NCBI GenBank assembly: GCA_036925085.1 | Contig: JAUPFP010000002.1 | Span: forward strand, 9,884,321-9,948,320 | Source of the DNA: Brachycybe producta | Lineage: Eukaryota > Arthropoda > Diplopoda > Playtdesmida > Andrognathidae | Direction of reading: 5' to 3' | Length of the DNA: 64,000 nucleotides | Shown: positions 23,393-35,139 of the stretch, piece after piece | Numbering within the stretch: the stretch's first letter is position 1 | Layout: each line of letters starts with the position of its first letter | The notes under the pieces: generated by a model | Seen by the model: the letters and a program-made list of their open reading frames with translations, nothing else | Database searches by the model: none | Told to the model about the DNA's origin: nothing | Position numbers and translations under genes: made by a program

Positions 23393-24199
23393 ACAATAAA
23401 TAGGATTTTTATGTTTTAATATTATTTTCAGAGGGTTTAAGTTTTCTTTTCTTGAATTTTCTCCTAAATTTTGTCCTAAATTTTGAAATCGTTGCCAAGA
23501 AAGCAAAAAAAAAGTCAACATTTGTGTTTTGTATAAGAAATTCACGTTTGAATGTCTATTGTTATAGTCAGTACTGTAAGTAGTCCATTTTTATCATGTA
23601 CTAGTCACACCCTAGTTGCTTTTTGGCAACACCATTGGCTAAAGTGTGTCTATCTCTCTCTCTCTCTTTTGCTGGCCAAAATGTTTTCATTTTTACGTCT
23701 TTTTCTTGTATTGCCAGTTACTTCCACACTCTTATCGAATCAAGCACTTCCTAATCTTTCATTATGGGGGTCACAAAACGACACTGAGATGACTTTTTAG
23801 ACCAGTTTTTCTTTTGCTTTTTTTCTCTCCCTACGCGATCTCTCTATTTTTAACACTCCCATCTTTCTCTTACCATTTATTTGACTTTAACTCGGATCTT
23901 TTCGTCGCTTTTTTTCTTCTTCTTCTTCTTCAGAGTTTCTAACGGACACAACGAAAGAATGACACCGACCTTAATATAGATTTTTAGGCGACTTTTCTAT
24001 GTATATTCATACTTACATATATCTATATACACTTATATATAGCTGACAAACTGAATAAATTCAATTTCATTTTTATATATAATAATCAGGTTAAAGAGCA
24101 AAAAGACTGGACTAGTTGGCCAAACAATAACTGAACAAAATATGAGACTGAACCTTGGTTAGAGAGATAAACATCATAATATAATTTATGGTGTCATTT

Positions 24200-24827
24200 T
24201 GGAACGTTCAGTTTCTAAGCACTTTTAAAGCAGCTCAAACAGCTTGAAACTGAATGATTGCACTCCAGATCAATGGGCATTCATGAAGGTACGTTCAGTT
24301 TCTATAAGCATATTTGAAGAAGCTCAAACAGCTTGAAACTCAATGAATGCATTCTTGGTCATTCATATGTACCGTTCAGTTTCTAAGCACTTTTAAAGCA
24401 GCTCAAACAGCTTGAAACTGAATGATTGCACTCCAGATCAATGGGCATTCATGAAGGTACGTTCAGTTTCTATAAGCATATTTGAAGAAGCTCAAACAGC
24501 TTGAAACTCAATGAATGCATTCTTGGTCATTCATATGTACCGTTCAGTTTCTAAGCACTTTTAAAGCAGCTCAAACAGCTTGAAACTGAATGAATGCATC
24601 CTTGGTCTTTCATATGTACCGTTCAGTTTCTAAGCATATTTCAGGAAGCTCAAATAGCTTGTTGTGTATGAGACACATTTCTTGTTTTATTACTATAGGC
24701 CAAATTGTTTTATATACATGTAAATGATTCAAATCTGATCAATTAATAGTAGTTTCACATTATCGGCGCCTCATACTCTTGGTGTTTTTTTTTTCTTTTC
24801 AAAAAGCGCTATGAAACTGAACGCACC
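24200..24827. mobile_element. Terminal-repeat element with 168-base higher-order tandem repeat
   Basis: CGTTCAGTTTCTAAGC starts units at 24206, 24374 and 24542, exactly 168 bases apart. Each unit has two halves of about 87 and 81 bases. Each half is itself a small palindrome (GTTCAGTTTCT..GCTTGAAACTGAAT). The whole array is bounded by GGAACGTTCAGTTTC and GAAACTGAACGCACC. The 168-base units look almost identical, implying recent expansion. Confidence 0.8.
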
Positions 24828-24981
24828 TTTTGTTATTCATGTATACGAGCGTAAATTTGTGTTTATCTATTTTTCTGTGCTTTATCTTTGTCTTTTGTGT
24901 TGTGTGGTATATATATTTCTTTACATTTGCGTTGTGAATTTGTATTGCCATGTTTGAATAGGTTATTTTCACAATGTATTA

Positions 24982-25495
24982 CAGGCAGTCCCCAGATTTA
25001 CAAACGAGTTCCGTTCTCAAGAATCTTCTTTTAAGTCGAATTTGTATGTAAAAGTCTGGCTGCGATTATGCAACTAAGTATGGTGCCAACGGCAATACAG
25101 AATAGTGACGTCACTTTCAGCCAAAGTCGTGTATCTCAATGACGTCACTATTCCGTATTGCCATTTGCGCCACACTTAGTCGTATAATTGCAGCCAGACC
25201 GTTACATAAAAATTCGACTTAACCTGGGACTTATCTTGGAACCCGTTGTAACCCATGCAAAAAGCTAGTGGTGTAGATGGCGCTGATGTTAATTACCCCT
25301 GTAGTGCCCACAGGCAAGTGTGCCCAGCACTAAAATTTCGTTTATCCCGCTCTTTTATGAGCACCATCAATTTCTAATTGATTTGTTACTTGGTCTGATG
25401 TCATAAAAGGGCGGGGCAAACGAAACCTTGTGTGCCTGTGTAGTGTCCCAGTATGTTTCTGTGGAATGATATAAGTCAGACTCGGGAACTGTCTG
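24982..25495. mobile_element. Tigger-like element flanked by TA, with nested MITE
   Basis: TA then CAGGCAGTCCCCAGATTTAC at the left; GAACTGTCTG then TA (25496-25497) at the right. The CAGGCAGTCCCC terminus is typical of Tigger/pogo-group elements. An internal palindrome contains TGACGTCA twice (25100-25150). The ACAGGCAA MITE at 25310-25439 interrupts it. Confidence 0.7.
25310..25439. mobile_element. ACAGGCAA-type MITE nested in a Tigger-like element
   Basis: Ends ACAGGCAAGTGTGCC and GTGTGCCTGT. Flanks GTAGTGCCC and GTAGTGTCC match at 8 of 9 positions, so it too made a 9-base duplication. Its core (CCGCCC..TTTATGA, TTCTAATTG, GGTCTGATGTCATAAAAG) is a shorter relative of the 7325-type MITE. 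Confidence 0.75.
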
Positions 25496-25499
25496 TATT

Positions 25500-26710
25500 T
25501 ATGCAGTTTCTAGACGTCTCTCTGAAGTAGGTCTTTTGAGCTACTTACAGAGAGTAATTATTCAAATTGAAAAATTCTCTTGATATTTATTTATGTGTAA
25601 CCTTTTTTTTCTGTTTGTTTCTTAAGTTGTTTTGAAGAAACTTCACTTGAATTAATTTTTAAAAAATGCAGAAAAACAAATTGCTTTTTCTTAAAAGAAA
25701 ACCACCCCAAAAATACCTAGTTTTTTTTTTTTCTAAACGTTTTGTTGAAGTTCCAATTTCAATGTTTAGTATATATTTTTCTGGGTACTTTCAATTCACA
25801 ATTTAAAAGCTAATTTGAATGTGCTAAGTTTCACATCAAATGCTTCATTTAAATAAATCCTTTCTTTTATCTGTTTTCCGTTTTTTTTTTCATTTCAAAT
25901 CGAAACAAAAAAAAGTTTTATTTTCTACGATTACAATAAATATACTGAAATAAAAAGAAATACTCTCTCAATACTAACAAGAAAATAATGTTTCTTTCCA
26001 CAGTTGGAAAACAGGAGGAGGCGGAGGAGGTTTTTTTTGTGTTCATCCTTGTTTTCTGTGAGCTTAAAGTAAGATGGTCAACCATAGATATATAAGGAGC
26101 CACATATGGCCCCCAATGCCACATTTCTAATATCATGTGGCTGAAGCTTCCAAAAACAAAAGTTGGTCCACCATCAACCACACCCATAGCTTTTATTCCC
26201 ATATATTGTGAAATACAATATCTACTCGATTGTATATTCTAAACCTTTAGAAGAGAACATCACTTTTTTCACTTTAAAACCGATTTCATATAAAAAAAAG
26301 TAGAAAAAGACAGGATTTGCGACAAAGGATTTTGAGATTATGGAATGAGAAATGATAGATCTAAGTCTTAAAACTTTTTCAGAGTTGCCAAAAAGTGGAA
26401 TACAGAAAAAGATGACCTGAAAGGTGGATTTTTCGATGCTATTTTAAAATATCAAACTAAAATCTTGAAAGAAAAACCCCCCAAAATGACCATTGTCCTT
26501 CGAGACTAGGATGACAATTCAATAGATTTTATTTCCCTTGAGTGCTTATTGTCGTTTTTTAGTCCTGAGAACTCAGTTCTCATGGCATTAGTCTGTCTGC
26601 GTGTTATTGTCTGTTACCACTAGAACACACCAGGTGTACTATCAATTTTTATGTAAATTATTATTATTTTAGAACGTGTGTGGTGAAAAAAGTGCAATTT
26701 GAAAACAGAA
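25500..26710. other. AT-rich spacer
   Basis: A 94-codon minus-strand frame (25918-26202) has no recognised domain. Nothing else could be defined. Confidence 0.45.
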
Positions 26711-26714
26711 AAAA

Positions 26715-26870
26715 GTTACCCCTTGTAAGGACGCAATCATTGCTAACACTGAGCTACCCCTTGAAAACAAGCAATCACTGCTAACACTGAGCTACCCCTT
26801 GAAAATATGCAATCACTGATAACACTAAGCTACGCCTTGAAAGGACGCAATCACTCACTGCTACGTTGAC
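26715..26870. repeat. 38-base tandem repeat, four units
   Basis: GAGCTACCCCTTGAAAA-type units start near 26715, 26753, 26791 and 26829, each containing GCAATCACTGCTAACACT. CAATCACTG is shared with the 4.05 kb hairpin arms. Confidence 0.85.
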
Positions 26871-27397
26871 AGTCCAGCGACCTTCGACTTCATTTTGTCA
26901 CCAAAAAGTCTTTCAAAAGTCGCCTGTTTGTTCCGACCTTAATAGTTTCTAACGGCATTTGAAGTCCATGTCAAAATTTGCTTATGTTAAGCGATTTTTC
27001 CTTCTATCTTTTTGCAAGTGGTCAATAATTACCATGAGGTGTTCTACTTTTGTATAATTTTACTGAGTAGTTATTATGTGTTGCAATAACAATGGCTTTC
27101 GTTTGACTATCACCAACATGGTATATTATAATATGAAGGTACTTTTTTAATGAAGCTATTTTGTGTGTTTTTTTTAAATCCTGAAGTGAAAGAAACACAA
27201 AAGGCTGTGAAAGTCACTTATTGCATCTCATTAAGTTTGGCTAAAGTCTTGTTATTAAAATGAAGCCACCTTTTGAGGTCAGCCATTGAGGTGAAATGGA
27301 GAAGAATTGAAATGCAAATTATGTATAATTTTGTACAATATATTATATATTAAACGACTTCATTTCTTGAATTACCGCTTTCTAAAATCCAACCCTC

Positions 27398-28075
27398 ATT
27401 TCTCTCTCCTTCAGTCTTTCTCTCTCCTTCAGTCTCTTTCTCTCTCTCCTTCAGTCTCTTTCTCTCTCTCCTTCAGTCTCTTTCTCTCCTTTAGTCTCTC
27501 TTTCTCTCCTTTAGTCTCTCTTTCTCTCCTTTAGTCTCTCTTTCTCTCCTTTAGTCTCTCTTTCTCTCCTTTAGTCTCTTTCTCTCCTTTAGTCTCTCTT
27601 TCTCTCCTTTAGTCTCTCTTTCTCTCCTTCAGTCCCTCTCTCTCCTTCAATCCCTCTCTCTCTCCTTCAGTCCCTCTTTCTCCTTCAATCCCTCTCTCCT
27701 TCAGTCCCTCTCTCTTTCTCCTTCAATCCCTCTCTCCTTCAGTCCCTCTCTCTTTCTCCTTCAGTCCCTCTCTCTCCTTCAGTCCCTCTCTCTCCTTCAG
27801 TCCCTCTCTCTCTCTCTCTCCTTCAGTCCCTCTCTCTCTCTCTCCTTCAGTCCCTCTCTCTCTCTCCTTCAGTCCATCTCTCTCTCTCTCCTTCAGTCCA
27901 TCTCTCTCTCTCTCCTGTATTCTATCTTTTAGTCTTTCTATCTCCTTCAGTCTCTCTCTCGCTACCTAAACTATCTCTCTCTTTTTCAGTCTCTCTTTCG
28001 GTTTTTTTCTCTACCTATCTCTCTCTCTCTCTCTCCCTATAACTCTTCCTCATAGTCTCTCTTTCTCACTTGAGT
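27398..28075. repeat. Pyrimidine minisatellite, CTCTCCTTCAGTC units
   Basis: About 650 bases of CTCTCTTTCTCTCCTTTAGT and CCTTCAGTCCCTCTCT units, 17-25 bases each, with progressive variant types from left to right. Purely pyrimidine-rich on the plus strand. Confidence 0.9.
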
Positions 28076-28079
28076 TCTA

Positions 28080-28344
28080 AATTACAATTTATTTCACGAA
28101 GATTTGAAGCTTAATTTCACAATTTGGAAGAAGAAAAAAAGAAAACATCCTTGTGGCCAGTTAGTTAGTTTGATGTGAATTCTGAACCTTACTTTTGATG
28201 GTTGGGGGTTTACTATCTTTTAGAAGTTTTTAACCCATCAATGGAGAGAGGGGGAGTCTCTCTCTTTTGTATGGTCATCATAAAATGGGGGTTGGATTTT
28301 TTTCTTCTTCTTCTTGTATGTGTGAAGACAAGAAGCTTTTTGAA

Positions 28345-28378
<34 letters not shown>

Positions 28379-29590
28379 GGTTCCTTTTTTTTCTTCTTCT
28401 TTCATTTTAGTTAGATTGACATATCATTTCTCTCTAAAGTGATGAATAGAGCTGTCATTTTGACTAGTGCCCAGTGTCCATCATGTTGTTTCTATCCTCG
28501 TTATCTGAAAATTCGTTGCCCATTATGGATGATCATCGTTCGTTGGTGGGCTCTCTTAAGATTTCTTAGAATCCTTCTTCTTCTTACCCCTAAAGTGTGT
28601 AATATGTTCATTTGTCCGCTAACAGAGTAAGAGAGAGAGAGAGAAGAATGTGATGAAAAACCATGACGTCATCGTACTTTATAAGAAGTTTCATATATAT
28701 TTCTTATGTATCACCCTCCTCCCTCCCCAAAAAGATGAATTTTTCATGTGAACGATGTAGTTTTATGGCTTTCGAATAGCCAATTCTTTTAAGACTTTCA
28801 TAAAGATTACTTTGTATATAGAAGAAGAGAAGGGGTGGGTAGTTAGATACAATATACTGTCAAAGTGTAAAATTCAGTCATTTTGTAAAAATCATTAGTC
28901 ATTTTGTAAAAATCGTTAGTCATTTTGTAAAAATCATTAGTCACTTTACGAAATCACTAATTCCAGGTGAAGATTTCCAATTCACAGAAAACACAGAAAG
29001 AAGTCATTTTCGTAAAGTTACTAGCTAATTTTCGAAAACTATCATTTCAGTATCACTGAATTAAAATTGTAGACATTGTTCAAAATATACGATTGAAATG
29101 TAAAATTTTAATCTGGAAATTGTCATAAGAAAAGCATTATGTAGATTTTCGGCCACGGTCACACACACGCACGCAGAAAACACCAACTGTAAATAGGAAT
29201 TTATCTAAATTAAATATTTCTGTTGTATTTATTTTGCATTTTTTTTTCTGCTAAATAAATAGAATAGAATTATTTCAATTGGATGAATTCTATTTTCAGT
29301 TGGCATTTTCTTGCTTTGTAGGCCTTTAGAAGAAAATCTGCACATTCTTAAGCTTTATGACAAACTTCCAGAATGAATTTTAAACTTGAATCGTGCATTT
29401 TGAACATTATGCCTACAATTATATTCAATGCAACTGAATTGGTGGTTTGAGAAAATGAGTTAGTCGCTTTGCGGAAAACGATATCAGTCGGTGTTTTTGC
29501 TTGTGGAGATCTTAGCGTTAGAAAAGAATCACACATGCTGAAAAACGAAATAAAAAAAGATGTGTTCCAATTTGGAATTTTCTTTTTTCA
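28080..29590. other. Spacer with short patches
   Basis: (CT)n at 28346-28372, (GA)n at 28630-28645, and three tandem ATTTTGTAAAAATCRTTAGTC units at about 28880-28945. Frames of 60-70 codons here show no recognisable domain. Confidence 0.5.
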
Positions 29591-29603
29591 GCTTGTGTTT
29601 GTG

Positions 29604-29800
29604 ACAGGCAGTTAGAAATAGGTGAAAACTTCAGTTGGCTCCGCCATTGTTATGACGACCGGCAACTTCTAATTGGCTGGTTATGCAGTCTGACGTTGAA
29701 AAGGGAGGAGCATGTGACGTCAGACTTCATAACCAGCCAAGTCAGTCGTCATAATAAGGGCGGAGCCAACTGAAGTTTTCACCTATTTCTAACTACTTGT
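29604..29800. mobile_element. Mutator-like MITE, copy 2, with perfect 9-base target duplication
   Basis: Left end ACAGGCAGTTAGAAAT and slightly mutated right end ATTTCTAACTACTTGT. GTGTTTGTG flanks both sides (29595-29603 and 29801-29809). Body matches the copies at 7325 and 30543. Confidence 0.85.
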
Positions 29801-30307
29801 GTGTTTGTGTTATTCTTTTCTTAATATGGATTTACTGGTTTCGTTAACTAACTGGTGATTTTACAGAATGACTGTATTTTTCACTTTGACGGCTCTAAAC
29901 TATAGGTATTTTGTTATCATGTCTATAAAAAACGAAAAGATGAACGAAAATAAAAGCCACAAAACAACAGTCGATTGCAATAAATTGTAAGTCTGTATAA
30001 TCGTATCATCGCGTCAAGATATATTGGAAGCCTCAAGCTTCAATGTGATTTTTTTTTTGTCTTTATTCTCTTTCTCTCTTTCTATCTATTGTTATATATC
30101 TTTGTAAAAACAAACAACTCTTATTATAGTTATACTACAAGTTGTCAAAATCAAAATTACATTTTAAAAAAATTGTGTTTATTACACGCCTCATGAGATA
30201 AAAACTCATAAATGAAAAATGACCGGAAGTTTTTTTTTTTTCGGTGGAAGGGCTTGGACCTTGTGTATTTTAATCTATAAAGTTTGTCAAAAGCCTTAAA
30301 AATCAGG

Positions 30308-30376
30308 TGTGGCCCGCGAGCCGAATGAAACAGGCCTTGTGTTGTCCTCGTTTAGAAACGAGTTTCAGATCACTGG
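30308..30376. mobile_element. Fragment of a hAT-like element end
   Basis: GTGTGGCCCGCGAGCCG is followed by GAGTTTCAGATCACTGG. This matches the general layout of truncated hAT termini (CAGTGATCTGAAACTC with a GGCCCGCGAGCC motif). Only one end is present. Confidence 0.4.
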
Positions 30377-30542
30377 TTTAGAATTTCAGAATAAAGTTTC
30401 CATATTTTTTTTTGTTTATTACCTCCAGAAATTTCTTTTCAAAATATTCTCAAAAAAAAATTAAAAATGAAGTGACTTTTCCTGAGTCATTAAACGACGC
30501 CATTTTAAATTTCCAAAAACGAAAGTCTCCCCCCTATTTTTG

Positions 30543-30745
30543 ACAGGCAGTTAGAAATCGGGGAGAACTTCAGTTGGCTCCGCCCTTGTTATGACGACCA
30601 GCAACTTCTAATTGGTTTGTTGTGTGGTTCGATGTTGAAAAGGGCGGAGCATGTGACGTGAGACTACATAACCAACCAATTACAAGTTGCCGGTCATAAC
30701 AAGGGCGGCGACAACTGAAGTTCTCCCAGATTTCTAACTGCCTGT
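30543..30745. mobile_element. Mutator-like MITE, copy 3, with perfect 9-base target duplication
   Basis: Ends ACAGGCAGTTAGAAAT and ATTTCTAACTGCCTGT. CTATTTTTG flanks both sides (30534-30542 and 30746-30754). It lies less than 800 bases from copy 2. Confidence 0.85.
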
Positions 30746-30759
30746 CTATTTTTGTGGCA

Positions 30760-31785
30760 AAGGTTCCTCACATTTCCAGAATTCCTTAACGAAATATAGG
30801 TATTCCCTATTCGTATTCAACTCAAGACAACTTTCCAGGTGGAATAATTCAAATATTAAATCCATGGTAGATTCAATTGAAACTAGTATGAGGAGTATAC
30901 TTTGGGAGGTTTTTGTTGCTAATGTCTGTTGTTTGGTGGCGCATCTGTCTGATAAAGTTCATTTCACATGAAGTCAACTGATTTTTAATTTTTTTAATTA
31001 TATTAATGACATTTTAAATTTTAAAAATCGTTTTTTTTGGTAATTGTTGAATAATTCTTGACAATATTTTGACAATAAATTTCTGGAGGTAATGGGGGTC
31101 TCTAAATTGAATTTCCGAACTGCAAATCTAATGAAGTGCGAAAGAAACATTTTCGCAAATTATAAAAAAAGCAGAAAAAGTTCATTTATAAAAATTTGCT
31201 GGTTTCTGAAGTCCATTCATGTTTTTTGGGTTTTTTTTTTCAAATACTTTTTTTTTTTAAAAAGTAGGTCTAAGTGGCGACAGTGAGGCTCGACAATTTT
31301 CAAAGGGTTTTTAGAGGCTACTATCTCACAATTCTTTTCTTTTCATAAACATTATCCTGTATATAATGTATTTATATATTTTATATATATAATAATATAG
31401 GCTATATATATATATATATATACATATATACAGTATTATAGTCTCTGATGTATATAATATAAAGAAAGCAACAACAAAAAAATTGCATTCGTTTTTTCCT
31501 GTTTCCGTCTACATATTCTTCTTTCCCTGGACAATTTTCCGCTATGTTGAACATCAGTGAATCTCGTTTTGTATATGTATATAATGTGTGTATGGACTGG
31601 ACCTAACAAAAATACGATAACTGATCAATCATCTCAAAACTCTGAAACTCAAAAGGAACCATTTTTCTATAAGTCTTTTTTCATATTTTTGTGGTTTTTT
31701 TTATGTTTTTCTTCTTAAGCCAAGATCCTACGTGCAGAAAAGAAAAACCTCACTAAAAACAGAATTTATCTAATTTAAGAAAGTT
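30760..31785. other. AT-rich spacer
   Basis: Includes a (TA)n patch at 31380-31430. No genes or terminal repeats defined. Confidence 0.5.
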
Positions 31786-31787
31786 TC

Positions 31788-32108
31788 ATAGAAAAATACT
31801 TGTGTACCTGCAAGGTAGATGGCGCCTGCAACATCCTTAGAAGTGGCAAACTATACTCGCCACCAATTAGTTGAAATAGAATGCAGCCTTTTAGCTCTTA
31901 AAGCGTCCAAAATAACCTTAATTATCAGCACGTGACAAACTAACACCCAAAACATAATATGTGAAGAGAGAGAGCACGTGTAGAAATAGCGATGACGCAA
32001 TTAAAAGTTTGCCACGTGATAAAAAGGAAGAAGGTGAGTCAAGCGTTTGAAGAAGTGTCAGTGCATTTCTATGGGAGGGGGTTAGTGGCGCCATCTAACG
32101 CTACATGA
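31788..32108 (+). mobile_element. Family D element, copy 3
   Basis: Begins CATAGAAAAATACTTGTGTA and ends TGGCGCCATCTAACGCTACA. Contains the CACGTG motifs and AAGTTTGCCACGTG of the family. Confidence 0.75.
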
Positions 32109-32612
32109 ACAAAATAAATGATCTAATTGCAATTCTCAAATCAGATAAATTATATTTTCAATCAGATTTTCAGAGAGCGTTTTCTGCATGTGGAACTTAG
32201 CCTTAGTGTGCTTGTGTGTTTTCTCTCTTGAGGGTTTTTCACTCACTCACTCACTCTGTATGTGGTCCGTCATTTCTCATACAAAATAAGAAGAAAAAAA
32301 CTTAACCCCAACTTAGAACCAAACTCTATTGAAGAAGAATCGAGTTTTTAGATTAATTTATTAAATTTGACAGATGTGGCGTAAGTTGGGGTCTTAACCT
32401 AACGAATTAATCACTCATTATTGCAATTGCTCCATTTAAAAACAAACAACGAACGATGCCTGTGTTTGAAAACTGAATTTGATTTTTTTGCGTTTTGCCT
32501 TTTGCCTTTGATTTCAACATGGGGGAGTTGCTTTAATACCTTTATAAATATATCTTGTTTTATCTAATAAAACTAGTGGGATAACCCGTCATAAATGACG
32601 GGAGCGAAACTC

Positions 32613-32755
32613 ACAGGCAATTGTGCCCAGCATTAGAATGTCTTTTCCTCCGCCCTTTTATGACGTCAGACTAAGTAACAAACCAATTAGAAAATTGATG
32701 ACGTTCATGAAAGGGCGGAGGAAAAGAAATTCTAATGCTGGGCATAATTGCCTGT
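32613..32755. mobile_element. ACAGGCAA-type MITE nested in Helitron copy 1
   Basis: Ends ACAGGCAATTGTGCCCAGC and its inverse, with GTCTGACGTCA-like and GGGCGGAGG motifs inside. It sits just inside the 3' end of the Helitron. The equivalent MITE occupies the same place in the Helitron copy at 36 kb. Confidence 0.75.
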
Positions 32756-32857
32756 GATAAATTCTAGTTTAATTTTGCTACTGTTATTTCCTCCTCTCCG
32801 TTTTCTCTGGTGTGCACATGCGCGTCGTTTGTTCCTTTTATTACTCCTTTCGTTCGA

Positions 32858-32905
32858 TGGGGAGAGCGCAACATATAGTTGACCTTGAGAAAAAAAGCGG
32901 TTCAT
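32858..32905 (-). pseudogene. Relic of Helitron helicase C-terminal motif
   Basis: The minus-strand translation FFSQGQLYVALSPS corresponds to the helicase motif usually seen as F-S-H-G-Q-L-Y-V-A-L-S-R in Helitron RepHel. The following residues diverge and upstream sequence is non-coding, so only a vestige remains. The T-run before SQGQL differs in length between the two copies (7 versus 9). Confidence 0.6.
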
Positions 32906-33019
32906 TTATTCATTTTAAACTTATATAAATTCCGATGTGGTTCAAGGTTTTTGTCCTTAATTGTTTGTACAGCGTTACTCAAAGAAGGAAATAAGTAAAC
33001 ATCGAAGGATAGACGGGGC

Positions 33020-34270
33020 TTATAATGTATAAATAATATATTTATTTATAATAATTTGGTTGAACTGACCAACCGACTGCTGTGTAGTCCTTTAGCTAAC
33101 ACCTGTGATTGGCTACTGCGGAAATACGTCATGGGCGATAGCAAAAATAAAATCCAAGGTTTTAGACGTTATTATCAAATACCGTTTACTCATTGGTTTA
33201 TATATTGCTAAATTACCGTACTTTGTACGGGCGTTATTCTAAATTCGGGAAGAAAAATACAAGAGATTTATTGGAAAAATAAATTTCGATTAGCTAAAAA
33301 AAAAACACACACACACACAGAAAAAACCACACATACGCCATTAAGAATATAATCTTAAAAAGTATTTTACCCATATTAATGAGACATGAAAAATATCTTA
33401 ATGAAGTGAGGTAATTAGTTAATTGTTGGCGTTTTTTCTCTCTCAAAAGTAGCTCAATAGATGTATTTAAAATGGGTTCTGCTTTATCTCAAGCATATTT
33501 TTCTCTACTTGTTTTTAGATGTTTAAATAGATGGCGGCGGCATAGAGAAAATCCCCCCTTGTTCCATTAAACGTTCAACGCCACAGACGTGATTAAGTTA
33601 ACCCCCTTTTTGCTAACTTAATAAATAACCATCAAATAGGACCCTGTTTTACCAAACCCATTCAATGTTTCTTTAAAAAGAGGAGGCTTTTTTTCCCATC
33701 TTCTTCAGAGTTGTTTCGATGATAAAAATAAGCAAATTTCTCTTCTCGTTTTCCTCACATTTTACTTGCCGATGTTGTTATTTGTTTCTTTGGCCATTTA
33801 GTAAGAGAGAGAGAGTAATGGCATCGATAATACAACATTTTTTTTGGTTATTTTGCATTTTCTTTTCAAAAAGAAAAGCAACACTGCTGCAATATGCAAA
33901 GTGTGTTTTATGATACATGAATTTTAAGTTAATAATGAATGAAATAAAATGATGTCTTTATGATAATATCTTTCAAAAAATATATACCATTTTATGATAA
34001 GTTTGTATAATGCGTCAATTTTCTTTTGAAGTGACTTTTCAAACTGAAATAAAACATTTATAAACATGAAAAAATTACTTTTAACATGGTTTTTAATGTG
34101 TAAACCGCGCCTCCTTAAACTCTGCTTATATTCTGTCTTTTAGAAGCAAAATTTAGAGAAACTAGAAGGGCACTTCTGCTTTTCAATTAAGATGCATCAA
34201 AACGCGATGCTACTAAAAAGCAACGCAAAGCTTAGCTTTAAAGCTACAGAAAGCAAAATATTCACTCTGG
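33020..34270. other. Spacer
   Basis: A (CA)n patch at 33305-33320, a GGCGGCGG patch near 33535, and a weak family A-like right arm near 34100-34190 (AAAATTTAGAGAAACTAGAA). No gene supported. Confidence 0.45.
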
Positions 34271-34274
34271 TCTT

Positions 34275-34400
34275 TATTCAACCCTGGTTTAGACATTGCA
34301 TTTCACACGTTACAATTGAATTCTTGTGCCTTTGACACAGGCCTGCTTGGCTGCTTGCGAATTCATTTTTCAAATTCTCAAATTGTTTCCAAGTGAAGCA
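34275..34400. repeat. Family G repeat, second copy
   Basis: Shares GACATTGCATTTCACACG, the TTGACACAGG-like segment and CTTGGCTGCTTGCGAA with the copy at 14285-14440. Its biological nature is unknown. Confidence 0.5.
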
Positions 34401-34869
34401 TTCCTCAATAACATTTTTTTATACCGAAAGTTTATCTGATAAGACGTGTGAGAGAAAGATAAAGATGGGCGGAAAAGAAGAAGAAAAGGTGTTTTTTTAT
34501 CCGGAATGAAATAATAAATAATCACTGTCAATAAGTTTGATGGCTTTTATTTTACGGAGAGAAGAAAAAAAAAACCCGGCACAATATGTCTCACTCTTGT
34601 TCCTTTTTTTGATTTTTTTTTTTCACCACATGTCACTGCATATCCATCAAAACCCTCATAGTCATTCGCCTCATCTCCAACCCTCTTCCCTTTCCCTTCA
34701 ATCCTTCTTCAAATTCCCCATCATTATTGTCATCATCATCACTAAGAATAAAAAAAGATGCTCCAAAGAAGGAGAAAAAAAGTAAATGCCCGCATTGCGA
34801 ACAATGCAATATGTAAGAAAAAAAAGGATCAAAACCTCTTCATCATCATCATCATCATCGCCATCTAGT

Positions 34870-34923
<54 letters not shown>

Positions 34924-34925
<2 letters not shown>

Positions 34926-35135
34926 TACTGTCAATCTGCGGAATCAGTCAATCTGCAGATTACCTAGGCAATCTGCAAAACAACCAAACTGCTAGTGAGT
35001 CTACACCTAAACTGTATTAAATTTTGCAGATTCACTTACAGGTTTGGTGGTTTTGCAGATTCACTGGCAGTTTGGTGGTTTTGCAGATTGCCTAGGTAAT
35101 CTGCAGATTGACTGATTCCACAGATTGACAGTAAC
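34924..35135. mobile_element. Family B palindrome, copy 2, inside a TA microsatellite
   Basis: Same ends as the copy at 12883 (right end CCACAGATTGACAGTAAC, with one change). It begins at the end of a roughly 45-base (TA)n tract and is followed by ATATATAC, so it either inserted into, or generated, TA repeats. Confidence 0.8.
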
Positions 35136-35139
35136 ATAT

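Larger units (their letters stand above)
32573..33020 (-). mobile_element. Helitron 3' end, copy 1, with helicase relic
   Basis: On the minus strand the element ends with the hairpin CCCGTCATTTATGACGGG (32585-32602), then TTATCCCA, then CTAG, followed by T outside. This is the standard Helitron 3' terminus. Further in (about 32858-32905, minus strand) the frame reads FFSQGQLYVALS, matching the conserved C-terminal helicase motif of Helitron RepHel proteins. The similarity to copy 2 extends to about 32985. The rest of the transposase and the 5' end are absent or unrecognisable. A MITE is nested at 32613-32755. Confidence 0.75.
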
